Below, piece after piece: positions 36,275-43,636 of a stretch of 64,000 bases of DNA (within the stretch, counting starts at the first letter, position 1; each line of letters opens with the position of its first letter). The notes under the pieces were generated by a model, which was not told where the DNA came from, did not search any database, and worked only from the letters and a program-made list of their open reading frames with translations. This DNA is from D37C17 sp964551815. Its GTDB lineage: Bacteria; Fidelibacterota; Marinisomatia; SCGC-AAA003-L08; D37C17. The stretch is taken from NCBI GenBank assembly GCA_964551815.1, contig CAZKEL010000003.1:3226-67225 (forward strand). The letters run 5' to 3'. Both the position numbers and the translations under genes were made by a program.

Positions 36275-36492
36275 TGGTGTTCTTAAGGAGGATTACCGCA
36301 ATAATAACCTTGGCTCCGGTGTTGAGTTGGGCCTGTCCCTATTGTGCGGGACAAAGCGGAGAAACCTATATTCAATCCATCATTTTTCCAATTGGCGGGC
36401 TGCTATTGGCACCCTTCTGCATTTTAGGATTGGTAGGATGCATAATATATATGCATGCAAAATCAAAGGAGGCAAATGAATCCCCGCAGTAA
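36274..36492 (+). CDS. Small membrane protein with CPYC, oxidase-associated
   Basis: 72 residues from the ATG at 36274, overlapping the subunit IV stop by one base, with AGGTGG about 9 bases upstream; a GTG at 36262 is less likely. A basic/hydrophobic N-terminus, then WACPYCAGQSGETY and a second span. This repeats the plan of the 70-residue protein in operon 1 (16674-16886): signal-like helix, CxxC plus Gly, spacer, membrane span. Function unknown; placement next to a SCO-like gene suggests oxidase assembly. Confidence 0.65.
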   Translation: MVFLRRITAIITLAPVLSWACPYCAGQSGETYIQSIIFPIGGLLLAPFCILGLVGCIIYMHAKSKEANESPQ

Positions 36493-37060
36493 GGATATTT
36501 TCCTTTGGCTTTGTCTCATTTCCTTTGGGGCTGCAGCTGGTGTTCTCATCTTATTTCGAGATGTAGAAAATGGATTTGGAACAGTAACATTCGGGAAAGT
36601 ACCGGATTTTTCCCTGATGGACATACATGGGACAGAAATTTCTTTACAAGATTTTTCTCATAAAGTATGGATAGGAAGTTTTATTCATACCGAATGCGAA
36701 AATGACAGAAATTGTGAAAACCTGAAAGAAATTACTACCTCACTTTTTGAGGAACTTAATAAGGAAGAAGGAGTTGATTTAGTTTCAATTTCATTGAATT
36801 TGAATACTAATTTTATTGCAGAAAATATTCACAAATATGACTCTACCACTTCTCATCAAAACAGTTGGACATTCTTAACTGGCAACCGGGGAGTAATTAA
36901 GGAATTAATTAAGGGATGTTATCAAAGTGCTACATCCACTACTCCCTTTAATAGTCTTTATTTTCTGGTAGATCAAAACAGCATTATCCGGGGGTACTAT
37001 GATTCACAAAAGATTGATGAGGTTAAGAAATTAATCAAAGATTCAAAAAAATTAGTTTAA
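36476..37060 (+). CDS. SCO1/SenC-like protein with altered copper site
   Basis: 194 residues from the ATG at 36476, preceded by AAAGGAGG; an ATG at 36455 would include that site. One N-terminal span, then a thioredoxin fold (VPDFSLMDIHGTEISLQDF). SCO proteins bind copper with CxxxC plus a distal His to load CuA. Here the Cys pair is spaced C-x5-C (TECENDRNC, residues 74 and 80) and the usual His before the YLxD strand is replaced (TPFNSLYFLVD). It may be a redox-only or altered chaperone. Last gene of oxidase operon 2, overlapping the previous gene. Confidence 0.7.
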   Translation: MNPRSKDIFLWLCLISFGAAAGVLILFRDVENGFGTVTFGKVPDFSLMDIHGTEISLQDFSHKVWIGSFIHTECENDRNCENLKEITTSLFEELNKEEGVDLVSISLNLNTNFIAENIHKYDSTTSHQNSWTFLTGNRGVIKELIKGCYQSATSTTPFNSLYFLVDQNSIIRGYYDSQKIDEVKKLIKDSKKLV

Positions 37061-37120
37061 TCATTTTCTTTTCCAAATATAAATTCAGCTATGCTTGAAC
37101 TAATTTATTGAGGATACTCA

Positions 37121-37828
37121 ATGAAAAAACCCACTGTTGATTGTACACATTGCGAGTCAGGTTCCTTTTGTTTATTCCGTGACATGCCGCAGGATGCCCT
37201 CTCTGAAGTTTCAAAATATAATCAGGTAAATTCCTATAAGAAAACGCAAACCCTTTATGTACAGGGAAATCCTGTATTTGGCTTGTACTCCATCCATAAA
37301 GGAATCGTAAAGTTGACCCAAATAGGAATGCAGGAAAAAGAAACCCTCATTAGGATTGAAGGTGAAGGAGATGTCCTTGGCGGAGAAGAATTATTCAATG
37401 AGGTAAATTACCATTCTACTGCTACGGTTCTTGAAGATGCTGAAATATGTTTTTTCTCTAAAGAATTTATTGATGAATTGGTTGGGCAGTATCCCTCTGT
37501 GGCAAGAAATTTATTAAAAGAATTAGCAAATAAATTATGTCAAAGCAAGATTCAAATTTGCACTCTCACCCAAAAAAAAGTCACTCAACGGTTAGCAGAA
37601 CAAATACTCAGTCTCGCAGACAAATTTGGCAGTGAACTTCCCAATGGGAATATAATTGTACATCTTACTCTCACCAGAAATGAATTAGCAGGATTAATAG
37701 GAACATCCCGCGAGGCAGTCACCAGAGCCCTAAGCGGATTTTTAAAAAAGAAACTAGTAAAACAAAAATCCAAACAATTGATTATTGTTAAGGAGAATGC
37801 TTTAAAAGATATTGCATTCTATTCATAA
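37121..37828 (+). CDS. fnr: FNR-type oxygen-sensing Crp/Fnr regulator
   Basis: 235 residues: cyclic-nucleotide-fold domain, dimer helix and HTH. Four Cys match E. coli FNR exactly in spacing: C8-x2-C11-x5-C17 in CTHCESGSFC and C110, 93 residues after C17, as C29 to C122 in FNR. This predicts a [4Fe-4S] oxygen sensor. The recognition helix reads TSREAVTRAL, giving E-x-x-T-R instead of FNR's E-x-x-S-R, so targets may resemble TTGAT-N4-ATCAA. It follows the second oxidase operon and may govern that, hemN and the nap/HAO genes. Confidence 0.88.
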   Translation: MKKPTVDCTHCESGSFCLFRDMPQDALSEVSKYNQVNSYKKTQTLYVQGNPVFGLYSIHKGIVKLTQIGMQEKETLIRIEGEGDVLGGEELFNEVNYHSTATVLEDAEICFFSKEFIDELVGQYPSVARNLLKELANKLCQSKIQICTLTQKKVTQRLAEQILSLADKFGSELPNGNIIVHLTLTRNELAGLIGTSREAVTRALSGFLKKKLVKQKSKQLIIVKENALKDIAFYS

Positions 37829-37872
37829 AACCACTTGCAATAATCGAAAAGCTTCAATCTCCCCATTTATGG

Positions 37873-40158
37873 TTAGAAAAATATTTTATAATGTAATAAA
37901 ATGTTTCTACCTGTTTCTGGCATTATAGATTTTATTTTAGATAGATGATTAAAATATGTTTCATTAAAAATATTATTACACTGAAGCGTAATACTATGGC
38001 TCTGATTATTGTACCCCATGATAAAATCAACTAAAAAGGCAGAAGGAGTATAACTTTCAAATTCTCCCAGTCTATTTTGAGAATGGATTTTTGATAATCT
38101 AAATTTATAATTTGTTCTTTCTCTTTGGAATTCAAGTATTGCAATATGTTTATCCGGATTAATATATGAAAGAGGTCGTCCATTTGTAAGGTCATCCCCT
38201 CTGACTAAAGAAAAGTCATATACAAATTTAAAGTCTTGGTAAGCATAGCTTACATTCAACTCTAATCCTGTTATTAATGACCTTACCCCTTTTAATTGAT
38301 ATTTATACAGCCATCCTGAAGATCCACTGCCCCATTCAATAAAATCAGCGCCGGCACAAGGGTGTGACTCACCGGTGACAATTTCTTCTTCACATTCTCC
38401 CATCTTATTCATCTGGTAATAATAGGGGCTGTAATTATAGAAAGTAGTGAGTGAAATATCTAATGGTTCAACAGAATATCTGACTGAAGATTCAATTCCA
38501 TATATTTTTTCTAATTCAAGATTAGGCTCTCCTATCTCGTAGGAGTAGGAACCAAGATGAGGGCCGTCTGAATATAACTCCTCGACCTGTGGTGCTTTCA
38601 TCGTATTCATAAACCAACTATTCACTTCAAAACTATCAAGGTATTTTCTCATCCCAATTGAAGATGAAAAATAATTGAATTTTCTCCTTTTAACCTCTTG
38701 ATCATCCAAATTTGCAAAAGACCAATAATTCTGTTCAGGATAAATTGACAAATGTCCAACCCTAAAGGAACTTAACACATCTAAACTTTCAAATCCTTGT
38801 TCATGAAAACCATAAAAAGACAGGTTCAAAACATCTGTCGCTGGTGTCCAATAGAATCCTCTGGGCAAAAACTGTTTAAAAGTTAATTCAGAACCAAGAA
38901 TTGAATTGACAGATTCAATTTCGATTTGAATATTATGGGTATTTTTTGCTAAAGCTACTTGATAATAATCTAAATCATTTTCAAATTCCTGATGCTCATA
39001 ATCAATGAAATTATATTTCATATCCAATTGATTGAAATTATATAGGGATATATCCTGATGAAAGTTGAATTGAAAAGTGTTCTTTAATAATTCTATATCT
39101 ACCCCATTAATATGGCCTTCTGCACTGGGTGGGATCCCGTAATCCATAATAAAGCTTTCAATGACGGCATTGATATAATTATGTTCATTATATTTAGTAA
39201 TCCCCAATTTATAATTAGATGTTTCAGATCCCGTATTTTCTAATTCTCCTATGGGGCTGGTTTGATTTCCGGTTGTTCTTTTATTAACCAAAATATTGAC
39301 CTGACTGTTTCTTACAGGTATGTATAACATCATATTACCATAGAGCCCTTTATTAAATGATTCTCCCCCCAGCAGGATTTTTTTATACAACTTATCAACC
39401 CTTACCCTTGGATTTCCAATTATTTTAGTATTTATAACCCCACCTATGGCATTTGAACCAAAAACCAGTGCTCTTGGTCCTCTTACAATTTCAATTTCAC
39501 TGACTTCTGTCATATCCAAAGTAATTACATGGTCTATTGAAGTCTGGGATAAATCGCCTGTTTTACTTCCATTTTTAGTGAGTAAAAATCTATCTCCTGA
39601 ATATCCTCTTAATACCGGCTTAGAGGTTACCGACCCAAAGGAATTGACTCCAATATTGGGTTGATTAGATAGTGTGGTTGCAATATTCCCAATCAGATTT
39701 TCACTGAGTTTTTGTCCACCTATGGATAAGTCTGATATTTGATTTGAGGTATGATGATGAGAATGGATATGAACAGATTCCAGCAGCAATGATTCAATCT
39801 TTAAAAGTATAATACCTATATCTATTTCAGGCTTTGACGATTCAATATGATGATGTTGGTCTGCATATCCAATCATTTTAAAGGTTAATTCAATATTATC
39901 ATATTTTTCATTTTGAATGTTTAAAAAAAATAAACCTTCCTCATTGGTAGTAGTCCCGATAGTAGTATTTTTTAGAAGAACGTTTACATTTTTTAATGGT
40001 TTTTCTGTTTTAGATTCTAATACTCTACCTCTTATGCTATATGCCTGAGCGAATGAAAAACCCAGGCATATAACAATGATGATACACAGTTGATATCTAA
40101 TATTATTGTACAATTGTAACACTAATGTCACCTGAAGTATAATCGGCATGACTTTCAT
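37873..40158 (-). CDS. TonB-dependent outer-membrane receptor, probable metal (zinc) uptake
   Basis: About 760 residues. A carboxypeptidase-like regulatory domain (SIRGRVLESKTEKPLKNVNV) precedes a plug (PVLRGYSGDRFLL, VSEIEIVRGPRALVFGSNAIGG) and a beta barrel ending in Phe (LLHYKIFF). His clusters (DQHHHIES, HIHSHHHTS) before the plug recall ZnuD-type zinc receptors. Upstream lie a His/acid-rich lipoprotein and a small CxxC/His protein, which supports metal transport. The ATG at 40158 overlaps the lipoprotein gene by 56 bases; a TTG at 40113 would give a cleaner signal peptide (CIIIVICLGFSFAQA). Confidence 0.82.
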   Translation of the reverse strand: MKVMPIILQVTLVLQLYNNIRYQLCIIIVICLGFSFAQAYSIRGRVLESKTEKPLKNVNVLLKNTTIGTTTNEEGLFFLNIQNEKYDNIELTFKMIGYADQHHHIESSKPEIDIGIILLKIESLLLESVHIHSHHHTSNQISDLSIGGQKLSENLIGNIATTLSNQPNIGVNSFGSVTSKPVLRGYSGDRFLLTKNGSKTGDLSQTSIDHVITLDMTEVSEIEIVRGPRALVFGSNAIGGVINTKIIGNPRVRVDKLYKKILLGGESFNKGLYGNMMLYIPVRNSQVNILVNKRTTGNQTSPIGELENTGSETSNYKLGITKYNEHNYINAVIESFIMDYGIPPSAEGHINGVDIELLKNTFQFNFHQDISLYNFNQLDMKYNFIDYEHQEFENDLDYYQVALAKNTHNIQIEIESVNSILGSELTFKQFLPRGFYWTPATDVLNLSFYGFHEQGFESLDVLSSFRVGHLSIYPEQNYWSFANLDDQEVKRRKFNYFSSSIGMRKYLDSFEVNSWFMNTMKAPQVEELYSDGPHLGSYSYEIGEPNLELEKIYGIESSVRYSVEPLDISLTTFYNYSPYYYQMNKMGECEEEIVTGESHPCAGADFIEWGSGSSGWLYKYQLKGVRSLITGLELNVSYAYQDFKFVYDFSLVRGDDLTNGRPLSYINPDKHIAILEFQRERTNYKFRLSKIHSQNRLGEFESYTPSAFLVDFIMGYNNQSHSITLQCNNIFNETYFNHLSKIKSIMPETGRNILLHYKIFF

Positions 40159-40600
40159 GCATTAGCTCCAATTTGAAACTGGTTGAACCGACGCTTTTTC
40201 CAATGATAAGAATAGCCAATCCCTGTTCTTCTTCCTCGTGTTCATCACCCACTTCTTCATGGTTTTTAACTTCAACGATTGCTATAGAATCGTCATTTCC
40301 GCTAACCTGTAACGATTCTTCCTCTTCTTCAGGGTTCTCGTCTTCCGCGTGGTCAATATCATTACCATCATGATCAAGAAAATGAACGGAAAGTTCTAAA
40401 GTGTCTCCAATGTCTAAAGATATTGCACCTGTAATGGCTCCTTCCAATTCACGATACACTTCTTTTCCACTTTTATCTTCAAGAACGAAACCATCTGCGT
40501 CAATATGTACCTCTGCCGGGGAAGAAGGATTCTTCTCACATCCACAGGGTATTAATCCGAGAAATAGTATAGTAAATAATAATTTAACATTATTATTCAT
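40103..40600 (-). CDS. Acidic, His-containing lipoprotein of the TonB-receptor locus
   Basis: 165 residues with a lipoprotein signal (LFLGLIPCGCEK). The rest is a soluble domain with long acidic runs (NPEEEEESLQ, EHEEEEQG) interleaved with His-containing segments (HFLDHDGNDIDH, HESHAD). Such acidic-His clusters suit divalent metal binding. The stop lies within the start region of the TonB receptor, so both are translated from one message. No named family; a role as surface or periplasmic metal-capture protein is inferred. Confidence 0.65.
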   Translation of the reverse strand: MNNNVKLLFTILFLGLIPCGCEKNPSSPAEVHIDADGFVLEDKSGKEVYRELEGAITGAISLDIGDTLELSVHFLDHDGNDIDHAEDENPEEEEESLQVSGNDDSIAIVEVKNHEEVGDEHEEEEQGLAILIIGKSVGSTSFKLELMHESHADYTSGDISVTIVQ

Positions 40601-40743
40601 AAATAGTTAACTCTCCTTATTTTAAAAGATAATTATATGCATACCTTATCCGGTTATAGGGTATGAACCAATAAACGATGTTAAACTCGTATCATGCGAT
40701 TAATACAAGCTTAACCCGGTTAATTATAGTTTATGGAATTATA

Positions 40744-41043
40744 TTATGAGGAGAGCGGTGGTGCCCGGGTAAGATAGTTACCTTTACAGGATTTTTCAAT
40801 GGCATTGGAACATTTATCAATAAACAGATGATCAATATTATTGTTTAATAAATATACTCCTTGGGAATCGGCATCAAAATTATTACTGTACTTAAGGTAT
40901 TCGCAGGTTTCACATTCGTTTTTATTTGACTCTTGGGAATGAGTATCATCATGTAAATGATGGATTTCCGTAAAAAGTACATTCCCAATCAATAATAATA
41001 TAAGATTAAAACTAATTAGCACATTTTTCACCAAATAAATCAC
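40744..41043 (-). CDS. Small secreted His/CxxC protein, metal locus
   Basis: 99 residues: N-terminal signal/anchor, IHHLHDDTHSQ, CETC, and a C-terminal RAPP segment. The His cluster, CxxC and terminal APP resemble small DUF2946-like proteins found beside metal genes. It lies 143 bases upstream of the lipoprotein in the same direction; those bases hold only loose palindromes (for example GTAT-N10-ATAC near 40692). Function unknown; metal sensing or scavenging is inferred. Confidence 0.5.
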   Translation of the reverse strand: MIYLVKNVLISFNLILLLIGNVLFTEIHHLHDDTHSQESNKNECETCEYLKYSNNFDADSQGVYLLNNNIDHLFIDKCSNAIEKSCKGNYLTRAPPLSS

Positions 41044-41113
41044 TTTATTTTTGGCAATCTAATTAAACGGAATATGTTATGGGGATTAAGCAAAATAAAA
41101 TACTGAGGTTTGC

Positions 41114-41569
41114 TCAAAGAGCAGCCAGGATTTCGTGTTTGCGGTGGACTTCCCGGGCTAAATGTTCCAGGTTTTGATGGATTAGTTTATCGTTGATATC
41201 TGCCCGCATATTTTTCCAGACATCATGAATTGGGCAGGGTACAGAGTCTGAACAGACATCCAGTCCAAAGATACACATTTCTTTATCACTGGGGGGCCCC
41301 TCAATGGCATGAATGATATCTATCACTCTTATATCAACGGCATTTTTATTCAACTTAATACCACCGTTTCTTCCACGTGTAGATTTGATCAAATGATGTT
41401 TTGACAGGGTTTGAACTATCTTTGCAAGATAATATTTGGGAATGTTGTAATCCTCAGCAATTTGGTTTACCATTACCAACTTCCCATCATGCACCGCCAG
41501 ATATATCATTGCCTGAATGGCGTGTTTCACAGATTCTGAAAACATATTAAGGTTAAAATTTATCACCAT
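41114..41569 (-). CDS. Rrf2-family [Fe-S] transcription regulator
   Basis: 151 residues if begun at 41569, where TAATG overlaps the hemN stop; the usual family start MFSESVKHAIQAMIYLA is at 41545. A winged helix is followed by three Cys (C99, C106, C112; CIFGLDVCSDSVPC) that should hold an Fe-S cluster, as in IscR and NsrR, though those use 6/6 or 5/6 spacing and this has 7/6. Close neighbour of hemN and related to the regulator at 43134. NO or redox sensing is likely, specific ligand unknown. Confidence 0.82.
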   Translation of the reverse strand: MVINFNLNMFSESVKHAIQAMIYLAVHDGKLVMVNQIAEDYNIPKYYLAKIVQTLSKHHLIKSTRGRNGGIKLNKNAVDIRVIDIIHAIEGPPSDKEMCIFGLDVCSDSVPCPIHDVWKNMRADINDKLIHQNLEHLAREVHRKHEILAAL

Positions 41570-42948
41570 TAGACTGTTTTAGAATAGAGTGATTTATCAG
41601 TTTGTAAATATTTATCAAATTTCATGGCAATATTTCGAATATAAAGCCTCCCTGTATTGGTTATTTCAATACCTTTTTCAGTAAAATTCACCAAGCCATC
41701 ATAAGCAAATTCTTCATGAATTTCAGTTAATTCTTTTGCAAATGTTTTTTCAAAATCAACACCAATTTGAGTTGATACGGTATTATAATTCAGCTCCAGA
41801 TTACACATAAGTCCCATGATGATGGAATATATCTGTCTGTCAGAATCTGTCATGATAAGACCCTTACTGAGGGGTAATTCATTATTATCAAGGGCTTGAT
41901 AATACTCCTTAAATTCCTTATTATTTTGAAAATAGGCATGACCGAATTGACTAATTGAGGTTAAGCCAAATCCAAAGAGATCTGTGTCTTTTTGGGTTGA
42001 ATATCCCTGGAAATTTCTATAGAGAGTACCATTTTTCTGAGCGATGGTTAGGCTGTCATCCATTTTAGCAAAATGGTCCATTCCAATATACTCATATCCG
42101 GCATTGGTTAATTTTTCAATCATTAATTGCAATAAGGATAATTTCGTTTCAGGGCTTGGTAGTTCCTCTTCCCTTATGAGTTTTTGGTGGGGTTTCAGCC
42201 AGGGTACATAAGCAAAATTATAGATTGCCAATCTTGATGGATGAAGTGAAATCATCTTATCCAGGGTGGCATCAAAGGAGTTGACTGTCTGACCGGGTAG
42301 TCCGTAAATAAGGTCAAAGTTTATTTCCTTAATACCCATAGACTTCAATTGAGAGACTACCTCATTTACCATGGAGAAAGGGTTAATTCGGTTTATCTTT
42401 TCCTGTACTTCCGAATTAAAGTCCTGCACACCGATTGAAACTCGATTTACCCCTATAGTGACAAGTGATTCGGCATGCTCTTTGGAAAATGTTCTGGGGT
42501 CAATTTCGCAGCTAATTTCTGCAGAATCGGATAAGGTAAATTTTGAACGAATAAAAGCACCAATGTCCAAAATCTGCTCTGGTGTGAGAAAATTTGGAGT
42601 TCCGCCACCAAAATGAATTTGAGTTACATTACGGGTTGGGTCAATTGATTCGGAAGTTAAGGATATTTCTTTATAAAGAGAGGATAAATACTTCTGAACC
42701 AATTCCTGATTCCGGGTGACTTTCATTGTACAACCGCAAAAGTAACAGAGAGAATGACAAAATGGGATATGAAAATACAAAGAAAGATTATTCCCAGAAT
42801 GATTGCTCCGAGTTAAAGCAAGACTTCTATCTTTATCGGAAATGTCATCGTGAAAGTTTGGAGCGGTGGGATAACTGGTATATCTTGGCCCCGAAATATT
42901 ATGTTTCTTAAATAAATTCTGATTGAAGTTCAATTTCATTTTTTTCAT
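41569..42948 (-). CDS. hemN: Oxygen-independent coproporphyrinogen III oxidase
   Basis: A 459-residue radical-SAM enzyme. The cluster motif is CHSLCYFCGC (CxxxCxxC plus C), the start segment ISGPRYTSYPTAPNF is HemN-specific, and GGGTPN follows. It makes protoporphyrinogen IX without oxygen, needed to supply the many hemes of the neighbouring cytochromes. I start it at the ATG at 42948 (MKKMKLNFN); a longer frame to 43074 adds unrelated sequence. It shares its divergent promoter region with an Rrf2 regulator. Confidence 0.9.
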   Translation of the reverse strand: MKKMKLNFNQNLFKKHNISGPRYTSYPTAPNFHDDISDKDRSLALTRSNHSGNNLSLYFHIPFCHSLCYFCGCTMKVTRNQELVQKYLSSLYKEISLTSESIDPTRNVTQIHFGGGTPNFLTPEQILDIGAFIRSKFTLSDSAEISCEIDPRTFSKEHAESLVTIGVNRVSIGVQDFNSEVQEKINRINPFSMVNEVVSQLKSMGIKEINFDLIYGLPGQTVNSFDATLDKMISLHPSRLAIYNFAYVPWLKPHQKLIREEELPSPETKLSLLQLMIEKLTNAGYEYIGMDHFAKMDDSLTIAQKNGTLYRNFQGYSTQKDTDLFGFGLTSISQFGHAYFQNNKEFKEYYQALDNNELPLSKGLIMTDSDRQIYSIIMGLMCNLELNYNTVSTQIGVDFEKTFAKELTEIHEEFAYDGLVNFTEKGIEITNTGRLYIRNIAMKFDKYLQTDKSLYSKTV

Positions 42949-43026
42949 CAATAATCTACCCTGGTAATATAAAAAGGATAATTGTATCTTATAATCAGAT
43001 ATTCGGAATTTATTCAAAATCATCCT

Positions 43027-43041
43027 ATTAGTAATACTAAT
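43027..43041. promoter_or_regulatory. 15-bp perfect palindrome between hemN and an Rrf2 gene
   Basis: ATTAGTAATACTAAT is a perfect dyad around a central A/T, in the 185-base divergent region. Its size and AT-rich arms suit an Rrf2 or FNR operator. A looser AAGGT-N12-ACCTT dyad (near 43107-43128) lies just before the Rrf2 start. Confidence 0.5.
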
Positions 43042-43133
43042 ACTAAAATTTACTATATCTTGTTTGATTCCCAATTTTTAATCGCAATAAGTTAATATCA
43101 GATAATAAGGTCTAAATATCTTTACCTTGGAAA

Positions 43134-43595
43134 ATGTCAATGTTATTAACTAAATCTTGCCAATATGCAATTCAAGCTGTGCTCTTCCTCGCAACACAGC
43201 CCAAGAACTCTCCTGTGCTGCAGCGGGATATTGCAGAATCATTAGATATCCCCAACCATTTCCTTGGAAAAATTTTACAATTACTAGTTAGAAATAATCT
43301 GGTTACATCGCAAAAAGGCATCAGTGGGGGTTTTTCATTAAAATTACAGCCAGAAGAAATCAGCCTTTTTCATATTGCAGAAATTGTGGATGGAGAAAAG
43401 TTTTTAGACGGTTGTTTAATTGGATTTCCTAACTGTTCAGATGAAAACCCCTGTCCCCTTCACGCAGATTGGAAAAATACCAAATCAGAAATTGTGAACA
43501 CATTAAGGACCAAAAGAGTGAAAGAGTTGAGCAGTGATTTAATTACAAAATTAAATTATTTGTCAAAAAATCAACCCAATGACAAAAGTGATTGA
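43134..43595 (+). CDS. Rrf2-family [Fe-S] regulator heading the nap operon
   Basis: 153 residues; MLLTKSCQYAIQAVLFLA start, winged helix, and three Cys (C94, C101, C107; CLIGFPNCSDENPC). The 7/6 spacing equals that of the regulator at 41114, so the two are paralogues. It lies 41 bases before napA with no terminator between, so it may be co-transcribed and autoregulate nap. A NsrR-like NO response is a reasonable guess. Confidence 0.82.
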   Translation: MSMLLTKSCQYAIQAVLFLATQPKNSPVLQRDIAESLDIPNHFLGKILQLLVRNNLVTSQKGISGGFSLKLQPEEISLFHIAEIVDGEKFLDGCLIGFPNCSDENPCPLHADWKNTKSEIVNTLRTKRVKELSSDLITKLNYLSKNQPNDKSD

Positions 43596-43636
43596 CCCAA
43601 TTTCAAAATTAATTTAAAAAAACAAGGAGAATCATC

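Noticed and set aside
43075..43133. Candidate FNR box in the hemN/Rrf2 promoter (TTGATTCCCAATTTTT)
   Set aside because: Only one half matches TTGAT; the second half-site is not ATCAA.
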